DNA of 45,327 nt from Microbispora triticiradicis. Lineage in GTDB: Bacteria; Actinomycetota; Actinomycetes; Streptosporangiales; Streptosporangiaceae. A program made the translations under genes and the position numbers. Position 1 is the first letter of the stretch. The number at the start of each line of letters is the position of its first letter. The notes under the pieces were generated by a model. It was not told the DNA's origin, ran no database searches, and was given only the letters and a program-made list of their open reading frames with translations. Below are positions 26,065-33,967 of the stretch, in pieces. The DNA lies in the NCBI GenBank assembly GCA_003260025.2, contig QFZU02000078.1, forward strand, positions 1 through 45,327. The letters run 5' to 3'.

Positions 26065-26481
26065 TCAGCGGCGGCGGGCCAGCCCGGCGACGATGTCGCC
26101 CGCCAGCGCCACGCACTTGTCGCAGATGCGCCCGCCCTCGCCGTGCACCATGTGGACCCGTGGCCCCGGCGGCCTCCGGCAGAAGGAGCAGGCGGCCTCG
26201 CGCTTCTTGCGGCGGTTGACCAGGTGCCGGTGGGCGAAGGCGGGGGTGAAGCGCCTGCGCGCGGACCGGCGGACGTAGCCCAGCCGCTCGCCGATGGCGG
26301 TCCAGGACGCGCCGGCCTCCCGGGCGCGGCGTACGGCGAGGTCGAGCAGGGCGTCGGCCTCGCCGCCCGGTTCGCCGCACAGCACGATCGCGGCGGACAG
26401 CACTTCCAGGGGATCTTCGGGGTCGGTTGCGCGCGAGCGGGCCCGCTCGAGTAACTCAGATGCCTCCATGGCGCACACCAT
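26065..26481 (-). CDS. HTH-like protein with ClpX-type C4 zinc finger
   Basis: 138 residues. The middle (AREAGASWTAIGERLGYVRR) looks like a helix-turn-helix. The C-terminus has C-x2-C and C-x2-C pairs (CSFCRR, ICDKC) about 18 apart, the zinc finger seen at the N-terminus of ClpX, here free-standing. Such fingers bind adaptors and substrates and dimerise. ATG 26481 has AGGAGG at an ideal 6-nt spacing; ATG 26469 is downstream. Function is not known; a role as DNA-binding regulator or Clp adaptor is inference. Confidence 0.8.
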   Translation of the reverse strand: MVCAMEASELLERARSRATDPEDPLEVLSAAIVLCGEPGGEADALLDLAVRRAREAGASWTAIGERLGYVRRSARRRFTPAFAHRHLVNRRKKREAACSFCRRPPGPRVHMVHGEGGRICDKCVALAGDIVAGLARRR

Positions 26482-26539
26482 AAGCCGCCTCCTGGAGACG
26501 ATCAACCGCGCCGGCGGAGCGACGCCGTAGCCTGGACGG

Positions 26540-26995
26540 GTGAGGATGCCCGAGAGCCGGGCCCGCGAGTTGTTCGCGGTGGCAAGGGTGGCCCGCCTCG
26601 CGACCGCCGGGGCGGAGGGGGCGCCGCGCCTCGTCCCGGTGACGTTCGCCACGGCGTACGACGGCGGGCACGACCCCGAGGCGACCGGTTCCCGGGACCT
26701 GGTGGTGACGGCCGTGGACCACAAGCCGAAGAGCACCACGGACCTGCGGCGCCTGCGCGACATCCGTGACGAGCCCCGCGTCTGCCTCCTCGCCGACCAC
26801 TACGAGGAGGACTGGGAGCGGCTGTGGTGGGTGCGGGCCGACGGGCGGGCCCGCGTCGTCGAGGACGGACCCGAACGCGACCAGGCGGCGGCGTGGCTCG
26901 CCGCGAAGTACGCCCAGTATCGCGAACGTCCTCCGGCCGGGCCCGCGATCCTCGTCGAGATCGACCGCTGGTCGGGCTGGTCGTACGCCGGGTGA
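26540..26995 (+). CDS. PPOX-class F420-dependent oxidoreductase (TIGR03668-like)
   Basis: 151 residues, split-barrel flavin/deazaflavin fold: ARELFAVARVARLATAGAEG, RLVPVTFATAYDGG, VTAVDHKPKSTTDLRRLRDI, VCLLADHYEEDWERLWWVRA. The last segments are typical of the actinobacterial TIGR03668 subfamily, predicted to bind coenzyme F420. The substrate is unknown. GTG 26540 or ATG 26546 can start it. Confidence 0.88.
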   Translation: MRMPESRARELFAVARVARLATAGAEGAPRLVPVTFATAYDGGHDPEATGSRDLVVTAVDHKPKSTTDLRRLRDIRDEPRVCLLADHYEEDWERLWWVRADGRARVVEDGPERDQAAAWLAAKYAQYRERPPAGPAILVEIDRWSGWSYAG

Positions 26996-27023
26996 GCGGG
27001 ACCGCCGGGTGAGATGAGCCGGA

Positions 27024-27812
27024 TCAGCCGGACGGGAAGGGGTCGTCGCCCCGCGCGATCGCGCCGAGCATGCGGGCCGCGAACTCCTGGGCCGCGCTGT
27101 GGACGCCCGACCCGAAGCTGATCCGGGCCACGCCGAGGGCCGCGAGATCACGGATGGCGGGCATGCCCGGCCGGAAGAGCACGTTGACGGGCCCCCCGAT
27201 CTCCCGCACCAGCGCGCGGATCACCTCGGGGTCGCCCGCGAGGATCGGGTAGACGCAGTCGGCGCCGGCCTCCAGGTAACGGCGGCCGCGGTCGATCGCC
27301 TCGGCCAGCCTCTCCTCCGGCGACCCGGAACCGTGGAGGAAGGTGTCGACCCGAGCGTTGATCACCAGGTCGGCACCGGCCTCGGCAGCCGCCGCGCGTA
27401 CGGCGGCCAGGAACCGGGCCTGCTCGGCCGCGCCGATCAGGGACCCGGTCGCGGGGTCGGAGTCCTCCAGGTTGCAGCCCACGGCGCCCGCCGCGGCCAG
27501 CCGCCGGACCAGCTGCGCCGGATCGAGGCCGTAACCGCGCTCGACGTCGGCGGTGACGGGGACGGACACGACGCGGGTGATGCGGGCCACGGCGGCGAGC
27601 ATCTCGTCGACCGGGGTGTCCTGCCCGTCCTCGTAGCCCAGGGCCGCGGCGACCGCCGCGCTGCCGGTGGCGACGGCGGGGAACCCGGCCGCCACGACGG
27701 CCCGCGCCGACGCGGCGTCCCAGGCGTTGGGCAGTACGACGGGGTCGCCGGGCACGTGAAGCGCCCGCAGCGCCGCCGCCTTGCGGTTGGTCGCCACGCT
27801 GTCGTGAGCCAT
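27024..27812 (-). CDS. Isocitrate lyase/PEP mutase-family protein
   Basis: 262 residues, TIM barrel: VVLPNAWDAASARAVVAAGF, VTADVERGYG (metal-binding Asp), GCNLEDSDPATGSL, VINARVDTFLHGSG and AGADCVYP. This is the large subgroup near carboxyvinyl-carboxyphosphonate mutase and 2-methylisocitrate lyase. No isocitrate-lyase KKCGH motif is present, so C-C lyase activity on isocitrate is unlikely. Specific reaction unknown. Starts at ATG 27812. Confidence 0.88.
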   Translation of the reverse strand: MAHDSVATNRKAAALRALHVPGDPVVLPNAWDAASARAVVAAGFPAVATGSAAVAAALGYEDGQDTPVDEMLAAVARITRVVSVPVTADVERGYGLDPAQLVRRLAAAGAVGCNLEDSDPATGSLIGAAEQARFLAAVRAAAAEAGADLVINARVDTFLHGSGSPEERLAEAIDRGRRYLEAGADCVYPILAGDPEVIRALVREIGGPVNVLFRPGMPAIRDLAALGVARISFGSGVHSAAQEFAARMLGAIARGDDPFPSG

Positions 27813-27867
27813 GAGGTCACCCTAGAGACCCCGGCCGACATTTCCCGGCGGCCCCCCGGGCGTCCCC

Positions 27868-27888
27868 GCCGGACCCGCCGGGTCCGGC
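27868..27888. other. Perfect hairpin in a divergent intergenic region
   Basis: GCCGGACCC-GCC-GGGTCCGGC, two 9-bp arms and a 3-nt loop. It lies upstream of genes on both sides, so it is unlikely to be a terminator. The rest of 27813-28036 shows no gene. Confidence 0.4.
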
Positions 27889-28036
27889 TCCGCGGGATCT
27901 CGGCAATGCCTGCCGGGAATGAGGGCGGACGCCCGGAGGTTTCAGGGGTCGGGGCGCGTGTCCGTGTCCGTCCCACCTGTGGATACGCTCGCGAAGCCCC
28001 CCGATCCTCCGTCAACCTCTTCAGGGGAGTCCGTCC

Positions 28037-28672
28037 ATGAGCGCAACCGGCCAGGCAGGCACCGACAGCCGTCCCAAGGTGGATTTCTACTTCGACCCCA
28101 TCTGCCCCTTCGCGTGGATCACGTCACGGTGGATCCTCGAGGTCGAGAAGCACCGGGACATCGACCTGCGGTTCCGGGTGATGAGCCTCTCCGTGCTGAA
28201 CGAGGGCAGGGACGAGCTGCCCGAGACCTACCGCGAGCTGCTCGGCCGCGGGTGGGGCCCCGTGCGGGTGTGCATCGCCGCCGCCGAGCGGCACGGCGAG
28301 GGCGTGCTGCGCGACCTCTACACCGCGCTGGGCACCCGCATCCACAACCAGGGCAACGACGACTACGAGCTCGTCGTCAAGGAGGCGCTCGCCGAGCTCG
28401 GGCTGCCCGCAGAGCTGGCCGAGGCCGCCGGCTCCGACGAGTACGACGAGGCCCTGCGGCGCAGCCACCACGAGGGCATGGACCCGGTCGGCGACGAGGT
28501 GGGCACACCCACGATCCACATCGACGGCGTGGCGTTCTTCGGCCCGGTGATGACCCGCATCCCGCGCGGCGAGGAGGCCGTGCGCGTCTTCGACGGCGCC
28601 TACGACATGGCGCGGTTCCCGTACTTCTACGAGCTGAAGCGCAGCCGCACCACCAAGCCGCAGTTCGACTGA
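28037..28672 (+). CDS. Mycothiol-dependent nitroreductase (Rv2466c-like, DsbA fold)
   Basis: 211 residues. Nearly the whole chain follows Rv2466c as I remember it: [84 protein letters not shown]. In M. tuberculosis this enzyme reduces nitro compounds with mycothiol through a CPWC site. Here the site is C23-P-F-A26, with the second Cys replaced by Ala, so a monothiol mechanism is expected. Presence supports an actinomycete that makes mycothiol. GGGGAG precedes ATG 28037. Confidence 0.92.
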   Translation: MSATGQAGTDSRPKVDFYFDPICPFAWITSRWILEVEKHRDIDLRFRVMSLSVLNEGRDELPETYRELLGRGWGPVRVCIAAAERHGEGVLRDLYTALGTRIHNQGNDDYELVVKEALAELGLPAELAEAAGSDEYDEALRRSHHEGMDPVGDEVGTPTIHIDGVAFFGPVMTRIPRGEEAVRVFDGAYDMARFPYFYELKRSRTTKPQFD

Positions 28673-28702
28673 CCCGGCGACGGGCTCCGGAGGGTTCCAC
28701 GG

Positions 28703-28729
28703 CGGCTCCCGGCGGGCCGCCGGGAGCCG
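28703..28729 (+). terminator. Terminator after the nitroreductase gene
   Basis: CGGCTCCCGGCG (28703-28714) pairs with 28718-28729, 12 bp, GGC loop, 31 bp after the stop. Confidence 0.8.
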
Positions 28730-28888
28730 TTCCGGTCGTCTTCGTTCAGGCTGTGAAAGAAGGCGATGGAGACACGCCGTCGTAACGGCGGGGCAACCGG
28801 CGGCTGCGACAGTTAAGGGCGTAAGAGGGCGCGGCCGCTTGTTTTCGCTCCTGAACTAAGATGACCCCTGACGACGGGGAGGTCGGTC

Positions 28889-30073
28889 ATGGCGAGGCCC
28901 GAGCGCAGGACGGTGCGGGACATCCGCAGAGGCAACCGGGCCGTGCTGCTGCACACGCTCTACTTCTCCGGGCCGACCAGCCGCAACGATCTCACCGCGC
29001 GTACGGGTCTGAGCGCCGCGACGGTCAGCACGATGACCGCCGGCCTCTTGGCCGAGAACATCGTGGTCGAGGCGGGACAGGTGGAGTCCGACGGCGGCCG
29101 TCCCCGGGTCCTGCTGCGGGTCAACCCGGAGTACGGCTTCGCCGTGGGCGTCGACATGGCCGAGACGCACGTCAGGGTCGGGTTGTTCGACCTGGAGATG
29201 ACCGAGCGGGCCAAGGTCGACTACGTGCTGCGGCCGGCCAGGCACGACCCCGAACTGGTCGCCCGGCACATCCTGTCGGGAGTCGAGGTCGTGCTCTCCG
29301 ACGCGGGCGTCTCCCCCGAGCAGGTGCTCGGAGTCGGCGTGGGCGTCCCCGGCATCGTGGAGCCCGGTCCCGACGGGGTCATCCACGCCAAGACCTTCGG
29401 CTGGGACGGCGTACCCCTCGGCGCGCTGCTGCGCCGCGGCACCTCGCTCCCGCTGTACGTGGACAACGGCGCCAAGACGCTGGGCCAGGCCGAGCTGTGG
29501 TTCGGCTCCGGCCGGGGGTCCTCCGAAGCGGTGATCGTGCTGCTCGGGGTGGGCGTGGGCGCGACGATCGTGGCCGACGGCACCACCTTCAGAGGGGTGA
29601 GCAGCAGCGCGGGGGAGTGGGGGCACACGAAGATCGTGGCCGACGGCCGGCCCTGCCGCTGCGGCGGGCGCGGGTGCCTTGAGGCGTACGTCGGGATCGA
29701 GGCGATCCTCGACCGGGCGGGTGTCGCCTCCCAGGGCGACTGGGAGGAGGACCTCGACCGCCTGCTCGCCTCGGAGTCCCCGGTCATCCAGGAGACCGTC
29801 TCCTATCTCGGCGTGGGCCTGGCCAACCTGGTCAACCTGATCAACCCCGAGAAGATCGTGATCGGCGGCTGGGTCGGCGCCCGCCTCGGCGAGCGCCTGC
29901 TGCCCGGCATCCGCCGCGCCACGGCCGCCAACTCGCTGGCCGAGCCGTACGCCGCGACGTCGATCGTCCTGGGCCGTCTCGGCCCCGACGCCGTCGCGCT
30001 GGGCGCCGCCACGCTCGTGCTGGAGGAGTTCCTCAACGCGCCCCAGGTGGCCAGGATCACCGCCGCCGGCTGA
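28889..30073 (+). CDS. ROK-family transcriptional repressor
   Basis: 394 residues. N-terminal winged helix (NRAVLLHTLYFSGPTSRNDL, TGLSAATVSTMTAGLLAENI), then a sugar-kinase-like ROK domain: VGVDMAETHVRVGLFDL, GVGVPGIVEPGPDGVIHA, LYVDNGAKTLGQAELWFG, EWGHTKIV and the zinc motif CRCGGRGCLEAYVG. Likely controls sugar uptake or use. The next gene is a secreted carbohydrate-type protein, and an ATTTC/GAAAT inverted repeat lies between, so this is its probable regulator. GGGGAGG precedes ATG 28889. Confidence 0.93.
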   Translation: MARPERRTVRDIRRGNRAVLLHTLYFSGPTSRNDLTARTGLSAATVSTMTAGLLAENIVVEAGQVESDGGRPRVLLRVNPEYGFAVGVDMAETHVRVGLFDLEMTERAKVDYVLRPARHDPELVARHILSGVEVVLSDAGVSPEQVLGVGVGVPGIVEPGPDGVIHAKTFGWDGVPLGALLRRGTSLPLYVDNGAKTLGQAELWFGSGRGSSEAVIVLLGVGVGATIVADGTTFRGVSSSAGEWGHTKIVADGRPCRCGGRGCLEAYVGIEAILDRAGVASQGDWEEDLDRLLASESPVIQETVSYLGVGLANLVNLINPEKIVIGGWVGARLGERLLPGIRRATAANSLAEPYAATSIVLGRLGPDAVALGAATLVLEEFLNAPQVARITAAG

Positions 30074-30112
30074 CTCCCTGTGGAGGGTGACCGGTGATGG
30101 AGCAAAGGCAGA

Positions 30113-30141
30113 TATTTCTAACTGTGAAATAAGTCTTGACA
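30113..30141. promoter_or_regulatory. Candidate ROK operator and -35 box
   Basis: TATTTC (30113-30118) and GAAATA (30126-30131) form an inverted repeat with a 7-bp centre, in unusually AT-rich DNA. Consensus TTGACA follows at 30136-30141; no good -10 is seen. A/T-rich ATTTC/GAAAT arms recall NagC/Mlc-type ROK sites. Confidence 0.55.
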
Positions 30142-30225
30142 TAAGCAGCGTGCGGACGGACGCTCAGGCCGCCGAACCTCTCCATCCCCCAGGTCCCCCG
30201 CCGGGGGGCTCCCCAAGGAGACCGC

Positions 30226-32424
30226 ATGCCTCCCTCCTCCCGCCTTCGGCCGCGTACCCGGCGCCGGCGCGCCGGTCTCGTCACCGCCGGTCTCGCCGCG
30301 CTGTCCACGTTCGCCGCGGTGACCGGTGTCCTCCCCGCCTCCTACGGCGCCGCGGCGGCCGTGTGCGGCACGGCGAACGCGGCCCAGGGCCGGCCGTCCT
30401 CGGCCTCCTCGACGGAGAACGCGGGCACGCCGGCCTCGGCCGCCTTCGACGGCGCCACGGGCACCCGCTGGTCGAGCGCGTTCAGCGACCCCCAGTGGAT
30501 CCAGGTCGACCTCGGCGGCTCCCGGCAGATCTGCCGGGTGGCCCTGAACTGGGAGACCGCCCGCGCCCAGACGTTCAAGATCCAGGTCTCGGCCGACGGC
30601 TCGACCTGGACGGACGCCACCGCGACCGTCACCGGCGCGGCCGGCACGCAGACGCTCGACCTCGCGGCCACCGGCCGCTACGTGCGGATGTACGGCCTCA
30701 CCCGCGCCACCCAGTACGGCTACTCGCTCTGGGAGTTCGGGGTCAACGTCGTCACCGACGGCGGCACCCTTCCCGGGGGCGGTGACCTCGGGCCGAACGT
30801 GCGGGTCTTCGACCCGTCGATGTCCGCCGCGAGCATCCAGAGCACGCTCGACACGATCTTCAGGCAGCAGGAGTCGAACCAGTTCGGCGGCCAGCGGTAC
30901 GCCTTGCTGTTCAAGCCCGGCACCTACAGCGGCCTCAACGCCCAGATCGGCTTCTACACCTCCATCTCCGGTCTCGGCCAGTCGCCCGACAACGTCACGA
31001 TCAACGGGGACATCACCGTCGACGCGGGCTGGTTCAACGGCAACGCCACCCAGAACTTCTGGCGCTCGGCCGAGAACCTCGCCGTCGTGCCGGTGAACGG
31101 CACCGACCGCTGGGCGGTGGCCCAGGCCGCGCCGTTCCGGCGGATCCACGTCCGCGGCGGGCTGAACCTCGCGCCCAACGGGTACGGCTGGGCCAGCGGC
31201 GGCTACATCGCCGACAGCAAGATCGACGGGACGGTCGGGCCGTACTCCCAGCAGCAGTGGTTCACCCGTGACAGCAGCATCGGCGGCTGGACCAACGGGG
31301 TCTGGAACATGGTGTTCTCCGGCGTCGTCGGCGCTCCCGCGCAGAGCTTCCCGAACCCGCCGTACACCACCCTGGCGCAGAGCCCCGTCACGCGCGAGAA
31401 GCCCTACCTGTACGTCGACCAGGGCGGCGCCTACCGAGTCTTCGTCCCGTCCCTGCGCACCAACTCCAGCGGCGCGAGCTGGGCGAACGGCGCGACCCCC
31501 GGCACGTCGATCCCGCTCACGCAGTTCTACGTCGCCAAGCCGTCCGACGGCGCGGCCACGCTCAACCAGGCGCTGGCCCAGGGCCTCAACCTGCTGTTCA
31601 CGCCCGGCGTCTACCACCTCAGCCAGACGCTCAACGTGACCCGGCCGGACACGGTGGTGCTCGGGCTCGGCTACGCGACCCTGATCCCCGATGGCGGCGT
31701 CGTCGCGATGAACGTCGCGGACGTCGACGGCGTGAAGCTCGCCGGGCTGCTGTTCGACGCCGGCACGGTCAACTCGCCGGTGCTGCTGCGGGTCGGGCCC
31801 GACGGCGCCACGGCGAGCCACGCGGGCAACCCGATCTCGATTCAGGACGTGTTCTTCCGCATCGGCGGGGCGGGCCCCGGCTCGGCCACGACCAGCCTCG
31901 TCGTGAACAGCGACAACACGATCATCGACCACATCTGGGCGTGGCGGGCCGACCACGGCGCGGGCGTGGGCTGGAACACCAACCCGGCCGACACCGGGCT
32001 GATCGTCAACGGCGACAACGTCACGGCGTACGGCCTGTTCGTCGAGCACTACAAGAAGTACGAGGTGATCTGGAACGGCCAGGGCGGCCGGACCATCTTC
32101 TTCCAGAACGAACTGCCGTACGACCCGCCGAACCAGGCGTCCTGGATGAACGGTTCGACCCGTGGCTACGCCGCCTACAAGGTGGCCGACTCGGTGACCA
32201 CCCACGAGGCCTGGGGAATGGGCAGCTACTGCAACTTCAGCACCGATCCCTCGGTCGTGGCCGAGCGCGGCTTCGAGGCCCCGACCCGGTCCACCGTGAA
32301 GTTTCACGACCTGCTCACCGTGTCGCTGGGCGGCGTCGGGACGATCGCCCACGTGATCAATAACACGGGCGGCGCGGCCCAGGGCACGGCCACCGTACCG
32401 GTCAACGTGGTCAGCTACCCCTGA
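30226..32424 (+). CDS. Secreted discoidin (F5/8 type C) plus beta-helix protein
   Basis: 732 residues. Twin-arginine-rich signal peptide region (RPRTRRRRAGLVTAGLAAL, then ALSTFAAVTGVLPASYGAAA). Residues about 45-175 form a discoidin / CBM32-like domain (FDGATGTRWSSAFSDPQWIQ, VALNWETARAQTFKIQVS). After a Gly linker the remaining 540 residues form a long beta-rich, pectate-lyase-like right-handed helix (YALLFKPGTYSGLNAQIGFY, FTPGVYHLSQTLNVTRPDTV, LVVNSDNTIIDHIWAWRADH). Probably binds and perhaps cleaves a polysaccharide outside the cell; the family is known to me only as coagulation factor 5/8 type proteins. Catalytic residues not identified. Confidence 0.87.
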   Translation: MPPSSRLRPRTRRRRAGLVTAGLAALSTFAAVTGVLPASYGAAAAVCGTANAAQGRPSSASSTENAGTPASAAFDGATGTRWSSAFSDPQWIQVDLGGSRQICRVALNWETARAQTFKIQVSADGSTWTDATATVTGAAGTQTLDLAATGRYVRMYGLTRATQYGYSLWEFGVNVVTDGGTLPGGGDLGPNVRVFDPSMSAASIQSTLDTIFRQQESNQFGGQRYALLFKPGTYSGLNAQIGFYTSISGLGQSPDNVTINGDITVDAGWFNGNATQNFWRSAENLAVVPVNGTDRWAVAQAAPFRRIHVRGGLNLAPNGYGWASGGYIADSKIDGTVGPYSQQQWFTRDSSIGGWTNGVWNMVFSGVVGAPAQSFPNPPYTTLAQSPVTREKPYLYVDQGGAYRVFVPSLRTNSSGASWANGATPGTSIPLTQFYVAKPSDGAATLNQALAQGLNLLFTPGVYHLSQTLNVTRPDTVVLGLGYATLIPDGGVVAMNVADVDGVKLAGLLFDAGTVNSPVLLRVGPDGATASHAGNPISIQDVFFRIGGAGPGSATTSLVVNSDNTIIDHIWAWRADHGAGVGWNTNPADTGLIVNGDNVTAYGLFVEHYKKYEVIWNGQGGRTIFFQNELPYDPPNQASWMNGSTRGYAAYKVADSVTTHEAWGMGSYCNFSTDPSVVAERGFEAPTRSTVKFHDLLTVSLGGVGTIAHVINNTGGAAQGTATVPVNVVSYP

Positions 32425-32609
32425 TCACCGGCTGAGCGGGACGCGGCGGGGGGCTCACGGCCTCCCGCCGTCCGCCGTGCCCGGCGGTGGCGGGCCATTG
32501 ACGAAAGTGGAGGGTGACCGGCGACTTTCCGCCAGTGCCCGCCGTCACGGCCGTCCCTAGCGTCGAAGGGCCGGACGGACCGGCGTACGGGCACGACGGA
32601 GGGAAGACG

Positions 32610-33287
32610 GTGGGCGGCGAGATCGAGGACGTGCCGGACATCAGCGCCGAGTGGTACCGGGAGGTCGTCGCGTTCGCCGCGGGCACTCCCGCCTGGGTGC
32701 GGCACTCGATGGAAATGGCCACGGACGTGGTTCCCGCGCTCGTCGTGGTGTTCCTCGCGGCGGCCTGGTGGCGGGCCCGGTGGGAGGACGACCGGCGGAT
32801 GGCGCTGGCGCTGCTCGCCCCGGTCGCCGTCCTGGTGCCGTATCTCGCCAGCGAGGGGATCAAGAGCCTGCTGCGGCTGCGCCGCCCCTGCTGGGACCTG
32901 GCCGGGGCCGTCACGGTGGCGCCCTGTCCTCCGTACGGCGACTGGTCGCTGCCGAGCAACCACGCGGCCTTCGCCGCCGCCGGGGCCGTCGCGCTGGCCG
33001 CCCTGTGGCGCGGGGCGGCGCCGGCGGCCGGGCTGCTCGCGGTCGCCGAGGCCTTCTCCAGGGTCTTCGTGGGAGTCCACTACCCCCACGACGTGGTGGC
33101 GGGGGCGCTGCTCGGCGCGGTGACCGCGCCGCTGGTCCTCCTGGTCCTGCGGGGCCCGGCGATCGCGCTGGTGGCCACCCTGCGGCGGCGGCCGGTTCTC
33201 GCGCTGGTGCTGACCACCCGCGACGAGCGCGGCTCGGAAGCCGGGCCCGCTATCCCGCGCCGGAAAGCCCCGCCTCGTGCGCGATGA
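32610..33287 (+). CDS. PAP2-superfamily membrane phosphatase
   Basis: 225 residues, about five helices. The three PAP2 motifs are present: KSLLRLRRP, SLPSNHAAF and SRVFVGVHYPHDVVAG, whose His and Asp carry out phosphate-ester cleavage. Likely substrate is a lipid phosphate such as undecaprenyl pyrophosphate or phosphatidic acid. GGAGGG is 6 nt before GTG 32610, which is better than the frame start at 32514. The 3' end overlaps the response-regulator gene by 38 bp, tail to tail. Confidence 0.88.
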   Translation: MGGEIEDVPDISAEWYREVVAFAAGTPAWVRHSMEMATDVVPALVVVFLAAAWWRARWEDDRRMALALLAPVAVLVPYLASEGIKSLLRLRRPCWDLAGAVTVAPCPPYGDWSLPSNHAAFAAAGAVALAALWRGAAPAAGLLAVAEAFSRVFVGVHYPHDVVAGALLGAVTAPLVLLVLRGPAIALVATLRRRPVLALVLTTRDERGSEAGPAIPRRKAPPRAR

Positions 33288-33912
33288 TCGCCGCCCGCAC
33301 CCGGTTGGGCACGCCCAGCTTGGCCATGATCGTGCTCATGTAGGTCTTCACGCTGCCCTCGGCGAGGTGCAGTCGCGCGGCGATGCCCGCGTTGGACATG
33401 CCCTCGCCCACCAGGGCGAGCAGCTCCCTCTCCCGGTTCGTCAGCACGGCGATCCGTTCGCGGGCCGCGGCCGAGCGTGACAGCCGATCGCCAGCGAACT
33501 CCCGGATGACCCGCGCGGCCACGGGCGGCGACAGGTACGCCCCGCCCTCCGCCACCGCGCGCACCCCCAGGGAGAACTCCTGGGGATCGCCTGTCTTGAG
33601 CAGGAACCCCGCCGCACCGTCGCCGAGCGCCCGGGCCACGTATTCGTCCGAGCCGAAGGACGTCATGATCAGTACGGCGGTGCCGGGAGCGATCCGGCTC
33701 ACCTCCGACGCGGCGGCGAGCCCGTCCAGGCCCGGCATGCGGATGTCGACGAGGGCGACCTCGGGCCGGTGCGCCCGTACGGCCTCCACCAGAGCGCGCC
33801 CGTCGACGGCCTCGGCGACCACGTCGATGCCGGAGTCCGACGCGAGGATCGCCCGGACCCCCGCGCGGATCAACGGCTCGTCGTCGGCCAGAACCACCCG
33901 GATCGCGCGCAC
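33250..33912 (-). CDS. NarL/FixJ-family response regulator
   Basis: 220 residues. Receiver domain with acidic pocket D10-D11, phosphoacceptor D56 (VALVDIRMPG) and the conserved Lys (FLLKTGDP); C-terminal LuxR-type HTH (LTNRERELLALVGEGMSNAG, LAEGSVKTYMSTIMAKLGV). Partner of the upstream histidine kinase, 56 bp away on the same strand. GTG 33912 is preferred; a TACCAT box six bases before it could allow an extra leaderless transcript. Confidence 0.93.
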   Translation of the reverse strand: MRAIRVVLADDEPLIRAGVRAILASDSGIDVVAEAVDGRALVEAVRAHRPEVALVDIRMPGLDGLAAASEVSRIAPGTAVLIMTSFGSDEYVARALGDGAAGFLLKTGDPQEFSLGVRAVAEGGAYLSPPVAARVIREFAGDRLSRSAAARERIAVLTNRERELLALVGEGMSNAGIAARLHLAEGSVKTYMSTIMAKLGVPNRVRAAIIAHEAGLSGAG

Positions 33913-33967
33913 CCTTCGATGGTAGGGAGCCGCCCCGGGTTCCGGGCACGGCTGGTTCCGGGCACGG

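Noticed and set aside
30118-32352. 744-codon minus-strand frame
   Set aside because: Shadow of the discoidin/beta-helix gene; no plausible start context or domain.
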